A stretch of 64,000 nt of DNA from Methylomonas fluvii. Lineage in GTDB: Bacteria > Pseudomonadota > Gammaproteobacteria > Methylococcales > Methylomonadaceae. The notes beneath the pieces are model-generated. The model saw only the letters and a list, made by a program, of their open reading frames with translations, was not told where the DNA came from and did not search any database. A program made the position numbers and the translations under genes. The stretch lies in assembly GCF_014850975.1 (NCBI RefSeq), contig NZ_JACXST010000002.1:1054001-1118000 (forward strand), in the 5' to 3' direction. Positions 56,118-64,000 of the stretch are shown here, piece by piece; the first letter of the stretch is position 1; every line of letters starts with the position of its first letter.

Positions 56118-58970
56118 ATGTCTGCCAATAACGAAATAGATTACGGAACTCCCGCGAGTTCGTCTGCAAATCAAGTCACTCTGGAAATCGACGGCCATAA
56201 GGTCACTGTCAACGCCGGCAGTTCCGTGATGCGCGCCGCCGCCGAAGCGGGGATCAGCATCCCCAAACTCTGCGCGACCGATAGCCTCGATCCGTTCGGC
56301 TCTTGTCGGATGTGCCTGGTACAAGTCGAAGGCGCGCGCGGCTATCCTGCTTCCTGCACTACCCCGGTCGCGGACGGCATGAAGGTCTGTACCCAGAACG
56401 ATAAGTTGGCCAGCATCAGACGCGGCATTGCCGAGCTGTATATCTCTGATCATCCTTTGGACTGTTTAACCTGCGCCGCCAACGGCGATTGCGAATTGCA
56501 GGATACCGTCGGCCAGGTCGGCTTGCGTGAAGTGCGTTACGGTTTCGATGGCGAGAATCATCTGGATTCCGAAAAAGACACCAGCAATCCGTATTTCAGC
56601 TTTGATCCGTCGAAATGTATCGTTTGCTCGCGTTGCGTGCGCGCTTGCGAAGAAGTGCAGGGCACTTTCGCCCTAACTATCGACGGCCGCGGCTTCGACT
56701 CCAAAGTCTCTCCTGGACAAAATCAGCCGTTCATGGAATCTGAATGCGTATCCTGCGGCGCCTGCGTACAAGCTTGCCCGACCGCAACGTTAATGGAAAA
56801 ATCGGTAATCGATAGTGGGGTACCGGAACACAGCACCATCACCACCTGCGCTTACTGCGGAGTCGGTTGCTCATTCAAAGCCGAAATGAAAGGCGAACAA
56901 CTGGTGCGCATGGTGCCGGACAAAAACGGCCAAGCCAATCATGGACACTCTTGCGTCAAAGGCCGTTTCGCGTTCGGTTATGCCACGCACAAAGACCGCA
57001 TCACTACTCCTATGGTCCGGGAAAACATTGCCGATCCGTGGCGCGAAGTAAGCTGGGAAGAAGCGATCAGTTTTGCCGCCAACAAATTGAAAGGTATTCA
57101 AGCCAAATACGGCAAAGACTCAATCGGTGGCATTACCTCATCGCGCTGCACCAACGAAGAAACCTATCTGGTGCAAAAATTAATCCGCGCCGGCTTCGGT
57201 AACAACAATGTCGATACCTGCGCCCGCGTTTGCCATTCGCCGACCGGCTATGGCTTGAAAAGCACCTTCGGTGAATCATCCGGCACCCAAACCTTTGACT
57301 CGGTCATGCAGTCCGATGTGATTATGGTCATCGGCGCAAACCCGACTGACGGCCATCCGGTGTTCGGTTCAATGATGAAACGCCGCTTACGCCAAGGCGC
57401 GAAACTGATCGTAGTTGATCCGCGCAGTATCGATTTGGTGAGCAATAGCCCGCATGTGAAAGCCGACTACCATCTTAAACTGCGCCCCGGCACCAATGTT
57501 GCGGTTGTCACCGCATTGGCTCACGTCATCGTCACCGAAGGCTTGGCGGATGAGAAATTCGCGCTGGAGCGTTGTGATGTTGAATCGTTCACTAAATGGA
57601 AAACCTTTGTTGCCCTGCCCCAACATTCACCTGAAGCCGTCGCCGAATTAACCGGCGTACCCGCCGAAACCATGCGTGCAGCGGCTCGCTTGTACGCAAC
57701 GGGCGGCAATGGCGCGATTTATTACGGCTTGGGTGTGACCGAACATAGCCAAGGCTCAACAACCGTCATCGGTATCGCTAATCTGGCAATGGCCACCGGC
57801 AATATTGGCCGCGATGGAGTTGGTGTAAATCCGTTACGCGGACAAAACAATGTCCAAGGCTCTTGCGATATGGGTTCGTTCCCGCACGAGTTCGTCGGCT
57901 ACCGCCATGTTTCCGACTCGCAAACTCGCGTTCAGTTTGAATCCGCCTGGAACGTGGCGCTGTCCTCAGAACCCGGCTTACGTATCCCGAATATGTTTGC
58001 CGCCGCTATCGACGGCAGTTTCAAAGGCTTGTACGTACAAGGCGAAGACATCGCTCAATCCGACCCTGACATCACCCATGTACATCACGCACTGCGTGAA
58101 TTGGAATGTTTGGTCGTACAAGACATTTTCCTGAACGAAACCGCTAAATTTGCTCACGTATTTTTACCAGGCTCATCGTTCCTGGAAAAGAACGGCACCT
58201 TCACCAATGCTGAGCGCCGGATCTCGCCGGTTCGTAAAGTGATGACCCCGCTGGGTGGCAAGGAAGACTGGGAAGTGACCCAGGATTTGTCGAATGCATT
58301 GGGTTATCCAATGAATTACAGCCATCCTTCGGAAATCATGGACGAAATCGCGGCGCTGACGCCACAATTTGCCGGCGTCAGTTACGAAAAAATCGACGAA
58401 ATGGGCAGCATTCAGTGGCCTTGCAATGAAGAAACACCGGATGGCACGCCTATCATGCACGCCGAACAGTTCGTGCGCGGCAAAGGTCGTTTCATGCTCA
58501 CCGAATACGTTGCAACCGAAGAGCGTACCAGCAGCAAATATCCGTTGATCCTGACAACCGGTCGGATCTTGTCTCAGTACAACGTCGGCGCCCAAACGCG
58601 CCGCACGGAAAACGTCGCCTGGCACGAGGAAGACCGCCTGGAATTGCATCCGCACGATGCTGAAGTACTGGGTATTAGCGATGGCGACTGGTGCGGCGTG
58701 AAAAGCCGTTCCGGAGAAACCGTGTTGCGCGCCTTGATTACTGATCGCATGCAACCCGGCGTGGTTTACACCACGTTCCATTTCCCGCATTCAGGCGCTA
58801 ACGTCATCACCACTGATAACTCGGACTGGGCAACCAACTGTCCGGAATACAAAGTCACCGCTGTACATGTCGCCAAAGTGGCACAAACTTCGGCATGGCA
58901 ACAGGAATACCAAGACTTTTCCGACAATCAGTTGGCTCTACTGGAAAACCGCATCGCGGTCAACGAGTAA
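56118..58970 (+). CDS. fdsA: NAD-dependent formate dehydrogenase, alpha (molybdenum) subunit
   Basis: 950 residues. N-terminal 2Fe-2S domain (LCATDSLDPFGSCRMC), then NuoG-like cysteine/histidine region, two 4Fe-4S ferredoxin sites (CIVCSRCVRAC and CVSCGACVQAC), and a further CAYCGVGCSF before the large molybdopterin domain. The DTCARVCHSPTGYG motif contains the cysteine expected to ligate Mo and the active-site histidine of formate dehydrogenases. C-terminal molydopterin-dinucleotide domain (ILTTGRILSQYNVGAQTRR). Complete, no selenocysteine. Confidence 0.97.
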   Translation: MSANNEIDYGTPASSSANQVTLEIDGHKVTVNAGSSVMRAAAEAGISIPKLCATDSLDPFGSCRMCLVQVEGARGYPASCTTPVADGMKVCTQNDKLASIRRGIAELYISDHPLDCLTCAANGDCELQDTVGQVGLREVRYGFDGENHLDSEKDTSNPYFSFDPSKCIVCSRCVRACEEVQGTFALTIDGRGFDSKVSPGQNQPFMESECVSCGACVQACPTATLMEKSVIDSGVPEHSTITTCAYCGVGCSFKAEMKGEQLVRMVPDKNGQANHGHSCVKGRFAFGYATHKDRITTPMVRENIADPWREVSWEEAISFAANKLKGIQAKYGKDSIGGITSSRCTNEETYLVQKLIRAGFGNNNVDTCARVCHSPTGYGLKSTFGESSGTQTFDSVMQSDVIMVIGANPTDGHPVFGSMMKRRLRQGAKLIVVDPRSIDLVSNSPHVKADYHLKLRPGTNVAVVTALAHVIVTEGLADEKFALERCDVESFTKWKTFVALPQHSPEAVAELTGVPAETMRAAARLYATGGNGAIYYGLGVTEHSQGSTTVIGIANLAMATGNIGRDGVGVNPLRGQNNVQGSCDMGSFPHEFVGYRHVSDSQTRVQFESAWNVALSSEPGLRIPNMFAAAIDGSFKGLYVQGEDIAQSDPDITHVHHALRELECLVVQDIFLNETAKFAHVFLPGSSFLEKNGTFTNAERRISPVRKVMTPLGGKEDWEVTQDLSNALGYPMNYSHPSEIMDEIAALTPQFAGVSYEKIDEMGSIQWPCNEETPDGTPIMHAEQFVRGKGRFMLTEYVATEERTSSKYPLILTTGRILSQYNVGAQTRRTENVAWHEEDRLELHPHDAEVLGISDGDWCGVKSRSGETVLRALITDRMQPGVVYTTFHFPHSGANVITTDNSDWATNCPEYKVTAVHVAKVAQTSAWQQEYQDFSDNQLALLENRIAVNE

Positions 58971-58984
58971 GCAGCAACCGCCTT

Positions 58985-59824
58985 ATGGATGCAGTCTCAA
59001 GCGAACTAGGCTGGACCAGCTATCGAACCGGTACGTTCGATAGCTGGCGCGGCCCAGTTCACACCGCGAAAGAGGATTATGTCGCTGAAGAAGTGCCCGT
59101 GGTGTTGGTGTACAACACCATTCCGCACGTGGTGATGCTGACGACCCCCCTCAATCTGGAAGATTTTGCCTTGGGTTTCAGCCTGACCGAAGAGATCATC
59201 GGGCATACCTCGGAATTGCAAGCGATACGCGTCGTACAACGTTCCAAAGGTGTGGAAGTTAGGATGACGATCCCTGAAGAACGCTTTGAGAAGCTGCACG
59301 GCAAGGGAAAAAACATGACCGGCCGAACCGGTTGCGGTTTATGCGGAGCTACCACGCTGGAGCAAGCCATTCGGCGGCCACATCATGTGGGTCAAGGTTT
59401 AGCGCTGAACGCAGGACTATTAAGCAGCGGTTTTGCCGATATGGCGCAAAAACAATCTCTGAATTTATTGACCGGTGCGGTCCATGCGGCAGCTTGGCTG
59501 CACCCGGAACGCGGCATCGTTACAGTGAGGGAAGATGTCGGCCGTCATAATGCGCTGGATAAACTAATAGGCTCATTGGCCAAGGCCAACTGCGATTTTG
59601 AAAAGGGCTGGCTACTAGTGACCAGTCGCGCCAGTTACGAAATGGTACAAAAAGCAGCTAGCGTCGGCATCACCTTACTGGCCGCCATCTCGGCACCTAC
59701 CGCGTTAGCAATTCAATTGGCGGAAGAATGCGGACTGACCCTGGTTGGCTTCGCCCGCCACGAAAATCACATGATCTACACTCACCCTCATCGTTTACAA
59801 CATTACCAAGAATCAGCCGCATAA
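58985..59824 (+). CDS. fdhD: Formate dehydrogenase sulfurtransferase (FdhD/FdsC)
   Basis: 279 residues from the ATG at 58985; a longer frame starts inside fdsA. FdhD supplies sulfur to the Mo cofactor before insertion. The cysteine pair is in GRTGCGLCGATTL, with the conserved REDVGRHNALDKLIG block. Called FdsC in fds operons. It follows fdsA by 14 bases and precedes fdsD by 3. Confidence 0.93.
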   Translation: MDAVSSELGWTSYRTGTFDSWRGPVHTAKEDYVAEEVPVVLVYNTIPHVVMLTTPLNLEDFALGFSLTEEIIGHTSELQAIRVVQRSKGVEVRMTIPEERFEKLHGKGKNMTGRTGCGLCGATTLEQAIRRPHHVGQGLALNAGLLSSGFADMAQKQSLNLLTGAVHAAAWLHPERGIVTVREDVGRHNALDKLIGSLAKANCDFEKGWLLVTSRASYEMVQKAASVGITLLAAISAPTALAIQLAEECGLTLVGFARHENHMIYTHPHRLQHYQESAA

Positions 59825-59827
59825 AAC

Positions 59828-60040
59828 ATGGATAACCATAACCTCATTAAAATGGCCAACAACATTGGCGCTTTTTTCAAATCCGAACCCGACCGGGAAT
59901 TGGCCATTAAGGGCGTTGAACAACATATCCGCAACTTTTGGGAACCGCGCATGCGTAAAGCCATTGTCGAATATGTGCAACAAGGTGGTAAAGAGTTGAT
60001 GGAGATAGTGTCGGAAGCTGTATTGCGTATTGCCAAATAA
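59828..60040 (+). CDS. fdsD: NAD-dependent formate dehydrogenase, delta subunit
   Basis: 70 residues, the typical length of FdsD: begins HNLIKMANNIGAFFKSEPDR, contains IRNFWEPRMRKAIVEYVQQGG. Small stabilising subunit of the complex. Last gene of fdsGBACD. Confidence 0.92.
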   Translation: MDNHNLIKMANNIGAFFKSEPDRELAIKGVEQHIRNFWEPRMRKAIVEYVQQGGKELMEIVSEAVLRIAK

Positions 60041-60105
60041 TCTCTAGTTGGCTTGACACTCAGCTGCAAACTACTGAAATAAACGTTCAAGCTAAAATCT
60101 CAGCT

Positions 60106-60132
60106 TTCCCCAAATAGATCCTATTTGGGGAA
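60106..60132. repeat. Perfect palindrome in fdsD-tolC convergent gap
   Basis: TTCCCCAAATAG (60106-60117) pairs with CTATTTGGGGAA (60121-60132) around a 3-base loop. It lies between the convergent fdsD and TolC-gene stops. Without a T run on either side it is not a classic terminator; it may still block readthrough, or be a repeat. Confidence 0.6.
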
Positions 60133-60169
60133 GTCTAGTCGCAAGTCCTTTTCTTAACGCGCGAACAGT

Positions 60170-61498
60170 TTAATCGGCGGAGCTAAGGGGCTGAACCTCT
60201 GCAGGCAAAGTCGTACCCAAATATTTATTCAGCTGGCCTTTGCTCGCTAAAATTCGAAATTGCGAAAACAGCTCATCGTATTTGGCGTTGATATACGAAC
60301 TTTTGGCGATATAGGCCTCGTTGAAGGTATCCAACAAGTCCAATAAGGTCCGTTGACCGATATTGAATTGCTGCTGATAAGCGCTGATGGTTTTTTCGCT
60401 GGAATCGACGTGTTGCTTAAAAAACTCCAGCTGGCTTTTCACGGTTTGATGAGCGACCCAAGACAAACGCATGCTTTCAACCACCTGCCTGTGGGTATTA
60501 TCACGAATATCCTTGGCCTGATTGATTAACTGCGCGGTTTGCTCACGGCGGGCTACGTCCTTACCCCCGTTAAAAATGTTATAGCGCATGCGTAACATTG
60601 CCGTCATATCGGAGTTGGTGCCGCGGATGCCGTCCAGGTTGTAGTTATGACTGACGCCGGTCTCAATATCAAAACGCGGAAAATAAGGCGCCATAGCCGT
60701 AGCATGTTGCGCAAATGCCGAATCGATATCCGAATTGGCCGATTTCAGAATCGGATGGTCGGCCAACGCTTCCTCTATAGCTTGATCCAGCGACTGAGGC
60801 AATGCAGTTTCAGGGGATTGAATCGGCTGAATCCCTTCCGGCAGTATGCCGATGACCCGCAAGAAACTGGTCTCGGCATCTTTCAAATTACCGATTTCGG
60901 ACAACACGTTCTTTTCCGCCAAGGCTACCCGGCCCATTGACTGATCGACGTCCGCCCGTTTACCCACGCCGCGTTCGCTACGCAGTTTGATTTGATCGTT
61001 GGTACCTTGATGGCGTTGCAAATTTTCCTTAGCCAGATTCAACAACTCCTGACGCCGCAACACTTTAATATAAGCTTCAACACCGTCAAGCGCGGTAATT
61101 TCCGAACGGCCAAATACGGTGTAGGCTCTTGAATCGGTGCGAGCTTCTTGCCTTTCCACTTCATTCGGAGTAGCTAGACCATCAAACAACATTTGTCTGG
61201 CCAGAATCGCCCCTTCCTCCCTATGATAAAAAACCGATCCGTCACCGCGGCCGCGGGTGGTAGGGTTATTCGATTCTTCCCAGCCGATGCCGGCTGTGAC
61301 ATCGACAGTTGGAAAATAACCGGCTTTGGCTTGGCCGATTTCCTCTTCAACCGCGCGGCGCTCTGATTTGGCAGCTTGAACTTGGGGATTTTCATCCAAC
61401 ACTTTCTGAATAGATTCTTGCAAACTCAACGCCTGACTGCTTGATACACAGGCCAAATGCATGACTATTCCTAAACTCAAACTCCTGCTGACTCTCAT
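60170..61498 (-). CDS. TolC-family outer membrane protein of type I secretion
   Basis: 442 residues. Signal peptide at about 1-24. Typical TolC composition: two repeats with ALSLQESIQKVLDENPQVQAA and ENLQRHQGTNDQIKLRSERGVGKRADVD; C-terminal QQQFNIGQRTLLDLLDTFNEAYIAKSSYINA. Forms the outer-membrane duct. The start overlaps the LuxR-type gene stop by 4 bases, so the secretion genes and regulator form one operon. Confidence 0.9.
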   Translation of the reverse strand: MRVSRSLSLGIVMHLACVSSSQALSLQESIQKVLDENPQVQAAKSERRAVEEEIGQAKAGYFPTVDVTAGIGWEESNNPTTRGRGDGSVFYHREEGAILARQMLFDGLATPNEVERQEARTDSRAYTVFGRSEITALDGVEAYIKVLRRQELLNLAKENLQRHQGTNDQIKLRSERGVGKRADVDQSMGRVALAEKNVLSEIGNLKDAETSFLRVIGILPEGIQPIQSPETALPQSLDQAIEEALADHPILKSANSDIDSAFAQHATAMAPYFPRFDIETGVSHNYNLDGIRGTNSDMTAMLRMRYNIFNGGKDVARREQTAQLINQAKDIRDNTHRQVVESMRLSWVAHQTVKSQLEFFKQHVDSSEKTISAYQQQFNIGQRTLLDLLDTFNEAYIAKSSYINAKYDELFSQFRILASKGQLNKYLGTTLPAEVQPLSSAD

Positions 61499-62142
61499 AA
61501 CATTCCTCTCTGATATTGATCGATTTCTTTTAACAATAGAGCTAATCTCAATCGGTCGTCGACATTCAATTTCCTAAAAATCGACGATAAATGTGCTTTT
61601 ACAGTCCGCTCGGAAATATTCATCGCAAAAGCAATACGCTTATTACTTTCGCCCTGCCGTATCATGTCCGCCACTTCCACTTCGCGCGCGGATAAACTAG
61701 CCAGTTGCTTTAGCTTTAATTCGGTATCGACGGTACTAGGCGTGAGTTGTGTGCGCCTGGTGCTGGTCAACACCCCAATGACCTTGGGCACCAAAGCTCG
61801 ACGAATCCAAATATCGCCCGCCAAAATACAAGCTACCGCACGAGTTAAAAGCTCCGACGCTTCGGATTGTTCGCAATAGCCGGCGGCACCGTTAATCAGC
61901 ACCTCGATCTGCTTATGTTCCGGCCAATCGCAGCCCATCACCAGGAACCGGACTTTTTTGTTGGCAAAAACCGTTAACAAACTGGCATCGTCATCCAGTT
62001 TTTTTGCATCGAAAATCACTGCATCGGCCGTATATTCGCTGCGGATACTGTGCAGCATACTAACGTTATATTCCGCGATCAGCGCATGAGTCCACTGCGC
62101 CGTCAGCTGAGGATTATTGGAATAAATCAGTATGTTAGCCAC
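61495..62142 (-). CDS. LuxR-type regulator with degenerate receiver domain
   Basis: 215 residues. C-terminal LuxR HTH (about 145-210): SLSAREVEVADMIRQGESNKR and NISERTVKAHLSSIFRKLNV. The N-terminal 120 residues fold like a receiver (MANILIYSNNPQLT, DAVIFDAKKL) but the acidic pair usual after beta-1 is replaced by SNN, so classical phosphorylation is doubtful. It lies between HlyD and TolC genes in the type I secretion operon and is probably a regulator of it. Confidence 0.8.
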   Translation of the reverse strand: MANILIYSNNPQLTAQWTHALIAEYNVSMLHSIRSEYTADAVIFDAKKLDDDASLLTVFANKKVRFLVMGCDWPEHKQIEVLINGAAGYCEQSEASELLTRAVACILAGDIWIRRALVPKVIGVLTSTRRTQLTPSTVDTELKLKQLASLSAREVEVADMIRQGESNKRIAFAMNISERTVKAHLSSIFRKLNVDDRLRLALLLKEIDQYQRGML

Positions 62143-62163
62143 AAATGTAATCGTTGTTATGAG

Positions 62164-63522
62164 TTATCGTTCTCTTAAAGCCCTATCCCTGGCTTTCAAT
62201 ATCGGCTTCAAGAGGTAATCAAGCACTGTTTTTTTTCCGGTCAAAATATCAACTTCCGCGGTCATCCCGGCAATAATTTCCAAACGTTCGCCGCCCTTTT
62301 CCAGGTAGTTCTTAGCGGTACGTAAACGAATTAAGTAGTAATTGTCCTCATCTTTCTTCTCGCCGGGAATGCTGTCGGCGCTGATATGTTCCAAAGAGGC
62401 CTCCAGGCCGCCGTAGATCGAAAAATCATAAGCACTTAGTTTTACCACAGCTTTCTGCCCAGGGCGAAGAAAAGCAATGTCCGCCGGCCGTATTTTCGCT
62501 TCGATCAGCAACTGATCTTCCAGCGGCACGATTTCCAGCAAATCCATCCCCGGTTGAATGACGCCGCCCACCGTAGCCACTTTGATACGCTTTACCGTGC
62601 CTTTTACCGGCGACAGCACTCTGGTACGGCTAACTCTATCTTCCAAAGCCACCGCAGATTCGGATGTGCGATCCAGCTCCGCCTTCACTTCGTTCAACTC
62701 TTTCAGCGCTTCGGTTTTATAGCGAATCTTGATCTCCGCCAATTTGTTACGCGCTTCGTCCAATGACGAACGTAGACGCGGCATCGCTAGATTCGCGGAA
62801 TTCAAATCGCCTTTCAAGTCATTGGCCGCGCGCTGCAAACGGAGTAATTCAACTTGCGACATCGCTCCGTCGGCTACCAGCGGTTCGGACATCTTCACTT
62901 CGTCTTGCAATAATTTGTAGCTACGCGCCAACTGGTCGCTTTTTGATTGAATTTCAATAATTTCCTGTTCTTTCTGCCGCACCTGCTCGGCAAAAATATC
63001 GCTATTCGACCTTATTTCGTTCTGCTTTGAAACCAGCAATTGCCTGACATTCTCGGCAATTTGCGGAGCGTTTTTCAAAACCTCCTCCGGAATAGCCAAG
63101 GGGGTACCGTTGATTTCGGCATTCAAGCGGGCGGTATTCGCCAATAACTCGTAATACTTTAACTTGGCTTCTTTAAACGAAGAAGCAAAACGGACTTGAT
63201 CGAGTTGTAGCAACACCTGATCCTTGTCCACCAACTGGCCTTCTTGAACCAATATTTCCGAAACGATACCGCCCTCCAGATTCTGCACCACCTGGACCTG
63301 ACTGGACGGTATGGTCTTGCCATCACCACGCGTGACTTCGTCCAAACTGGCAAACCCGGCCCAAACCAAAGCCACCGCCACAAATGCCGCCGATGACCAC
63401 AGGATCAAATGGCTTTGCAAGGGTAATTCGTAAAGATTGGCAGCGTTGACATCACTTAAAAAGCGCTGATCTTCGGCTCGATAGCGATGCTCGGCGCGCC
63501 ACTCGGCTATTTTTTTCAACAT
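62164..63522 (-). CDS. HlyD-family type I secretion membrane-fusion protein
   Basis: 452 residues from the ATG at 63522 (MLKKIAEWRAEHRYRAED); the longer frame to 63570 runs inside the ABC gene. One membrane segment (about 38-60, LILWSSAAFVAVALVWAGF), lipoyl-like halves, a long coiled-coil hairpin (about 130-300, QEIIEIQSKSDQLARSYK), and a C-terminal AFDFSIYGG-like beta block including the PGMDLLEIVPLEDQLLIEAKI barrel. Bridges the ABC pump to TolC. Confidence 0.93.
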   Translation of the reverse strand: MLKKIAEWRAEHRYRAEDQRFLSDVNAANLYELPLQSHLILWSSAAFVAVALVWAGFASLDEVTRGDGKTIPSSQVQVVQNLEGGIVSEILVQEGQLVDKDQVLLQLDQVRFASSFKEAKLKYYELLANTARLNAEINGTPLAIPEEVLKNAPQIAENVRQLLVSKQNEIRSNSDIFAEQVRQKEQEIIEIQSKSDQLARSYKLLQDEVKMSEPLVADGAMSQVELLRLQRAANDLKGDLNSANLAMPRLRSSLDEARNKLAEIKIRYKTEALKELNEVKAELDRTSESAVALEDRVSRTRVLSPVKGTVKRIKVATVGGVIQPGMDLLEIVPLEDQLLIEAKIRPADIAFLRPGQKAVVKLSAYDFSIYGGLEASLEHISADSIPGEKKDEDNYYLIRLRTAKNYLEKGGERLEIIAGMTAEVDILTGKKTVLDYLLKPILKARDRALRER

Positions 63523-63523
63523 A

Positions 63524-64000
63524 TTAGATAGCCACCTTGATCTGTCCTTGGCGCAAGGCTTCCAGCACATGGCCCTTGGGGCCGTCAGCGACCATATGTC
63601 CGCCGTCCATCACAATCAGCCGGTCCACCAAGCTGAGCAGCGACATGCGGTGCGTGACCAATATCAGAGTCTGTTCGCCCAATTGCGCAGCAAACCGCTG
63701 TTTAAACGCCTCTTCGCTACTGTTGTCCATCGCATTAGTCGGCTCGTCCATAATAAAAATCGACGGCGACAACAACAAAGCTCTGGCCAGCGCAATACTT
63801 TGCCGCTGACCACCGGACAAGGACGCACCGCGTTCTCCCACTTGCAAATCAAAACCCGCAGGATGTTTACTGACGAATTGATCCACACCGGCAATCGCCG
63901 CCGCCTTTAACACCGCAGCGTCATCGGCGTAGCGTGAACCCAAGACAATATTGTCCTTCACACTGCCAAACATTAAGGCAATATCTTGCGGCACATAGCC
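63524..64000 (-). CDS. Type I secretion ABC transporter (partial, 3' end)
   Basis: Only the last 158 residues lie in the window; the gene continues beyond 64000. Q-loop region at the edge, then ABC signature LSGGQRQSIALARALL, Walker B IFIMDEPTNAMD and H-loop LVTHRMSLLSLVDRL. Typical of LapB/HlyB-type ABC exporters. Its stop is 1 base from the HlyD start, and the cargo (often a large RTX adhesin) would be elsewhere. Confidence 0.92.
   Translation of the reverse strand, partial: GYVPQDIALMFGSVKDNIVLGSRYADDAAVLKAAAIAGVDQFVSKHPAGFDLQVGERGASLSGGQRQSIALARALLLSPSIFIMDEPTNAMDNSSEEAFKQRFAAQLGEQTLILVTHRMSLLSLVDRLIVMDGGHMVADGPKGHVLEALRQGQIKVAI

Noticed and set aside
60106-60132. Palindrome as intrinsic terminator for fdsD
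   Set aside because: The stem is perfect but lacks a T run on either strand, so it is listed as a palindrome only.

Overview
The window looks like chromosomal DNA of a gammaproteobacterium with moderate GC, most likely a Methylococcales methanotroph such as Methylomonas. This is inferred from the overall character of the proteins, the lysM-dprA-smg-topA / def-fmt-rsmB divergon, and a soluble NAD-dependent formate dehydrogenase operon (fdsGBACD), the last step of C1 oxidation. No methane or methanol oxidation gene is present, so the genus is an inference.

Left part (1-16.5 kb): conserved housekeeping genes. A leftward cluster (LysM protein, dprA, smg, topA) diverges from a rightward one (def, fmt, rsmB, DUF4390, an NtrY/NtrX-type pair), followed by rplM-rpsI. 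Then come a small secreted DUF3280-like protein and a divergent NarL-type histidine kinase/response regulator pair.

Defence island (16.5-27.6 kb): a leftward type I Wadjet (JetABCD) locus, with jetC-jetD-PPTase tightly coupled at the 3' end. It is interrupted between jetA and jetB by a signal-less N-acetylmuramidase with a peptidoglycan-binding-like N-terminus, a coupled exported SH3-type protein (possible effector and immunity pair), and debris of a PIN toxin and a methyltransferase. Inverted-repeat elements lie between jetB and jetC, downstream of the SH3 gene, and inside the PPTase reading frame. jetA appears to start at a CTG.

Middle (27.6-41 kb): ilvB-ilvH-ilvC, a Tsx/OmpK-like porin, an orphan DUF6678 gene, pssA, a CHAD protein, an AT-rich glycosyltransferase patch (two DUF707-like proteins and one GT2), then leuA, a type-4 uracil-DNA glycosylase and rimI. 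From 41 to 42.3 kb is a gene-poor, AT-rich stretch with three small ORFs that each have a ribosome-binding site.

Right part (42.5-64 kb): phoA-type alkaline phosphatase, lnt, a large unrecognised protein, a 5'-nucleotidase, a SPOR-domain membrane protein with a repeated acidic motif, a methyltransferase and DUF1244 pair, a yciB-yciI-bolA-ppiC run, Fur-box-linked bfd, the fds operon, and a type I secretion operon (ABC transporter cut by the window edge, HlyD, LuxR-type regulator, TolC).
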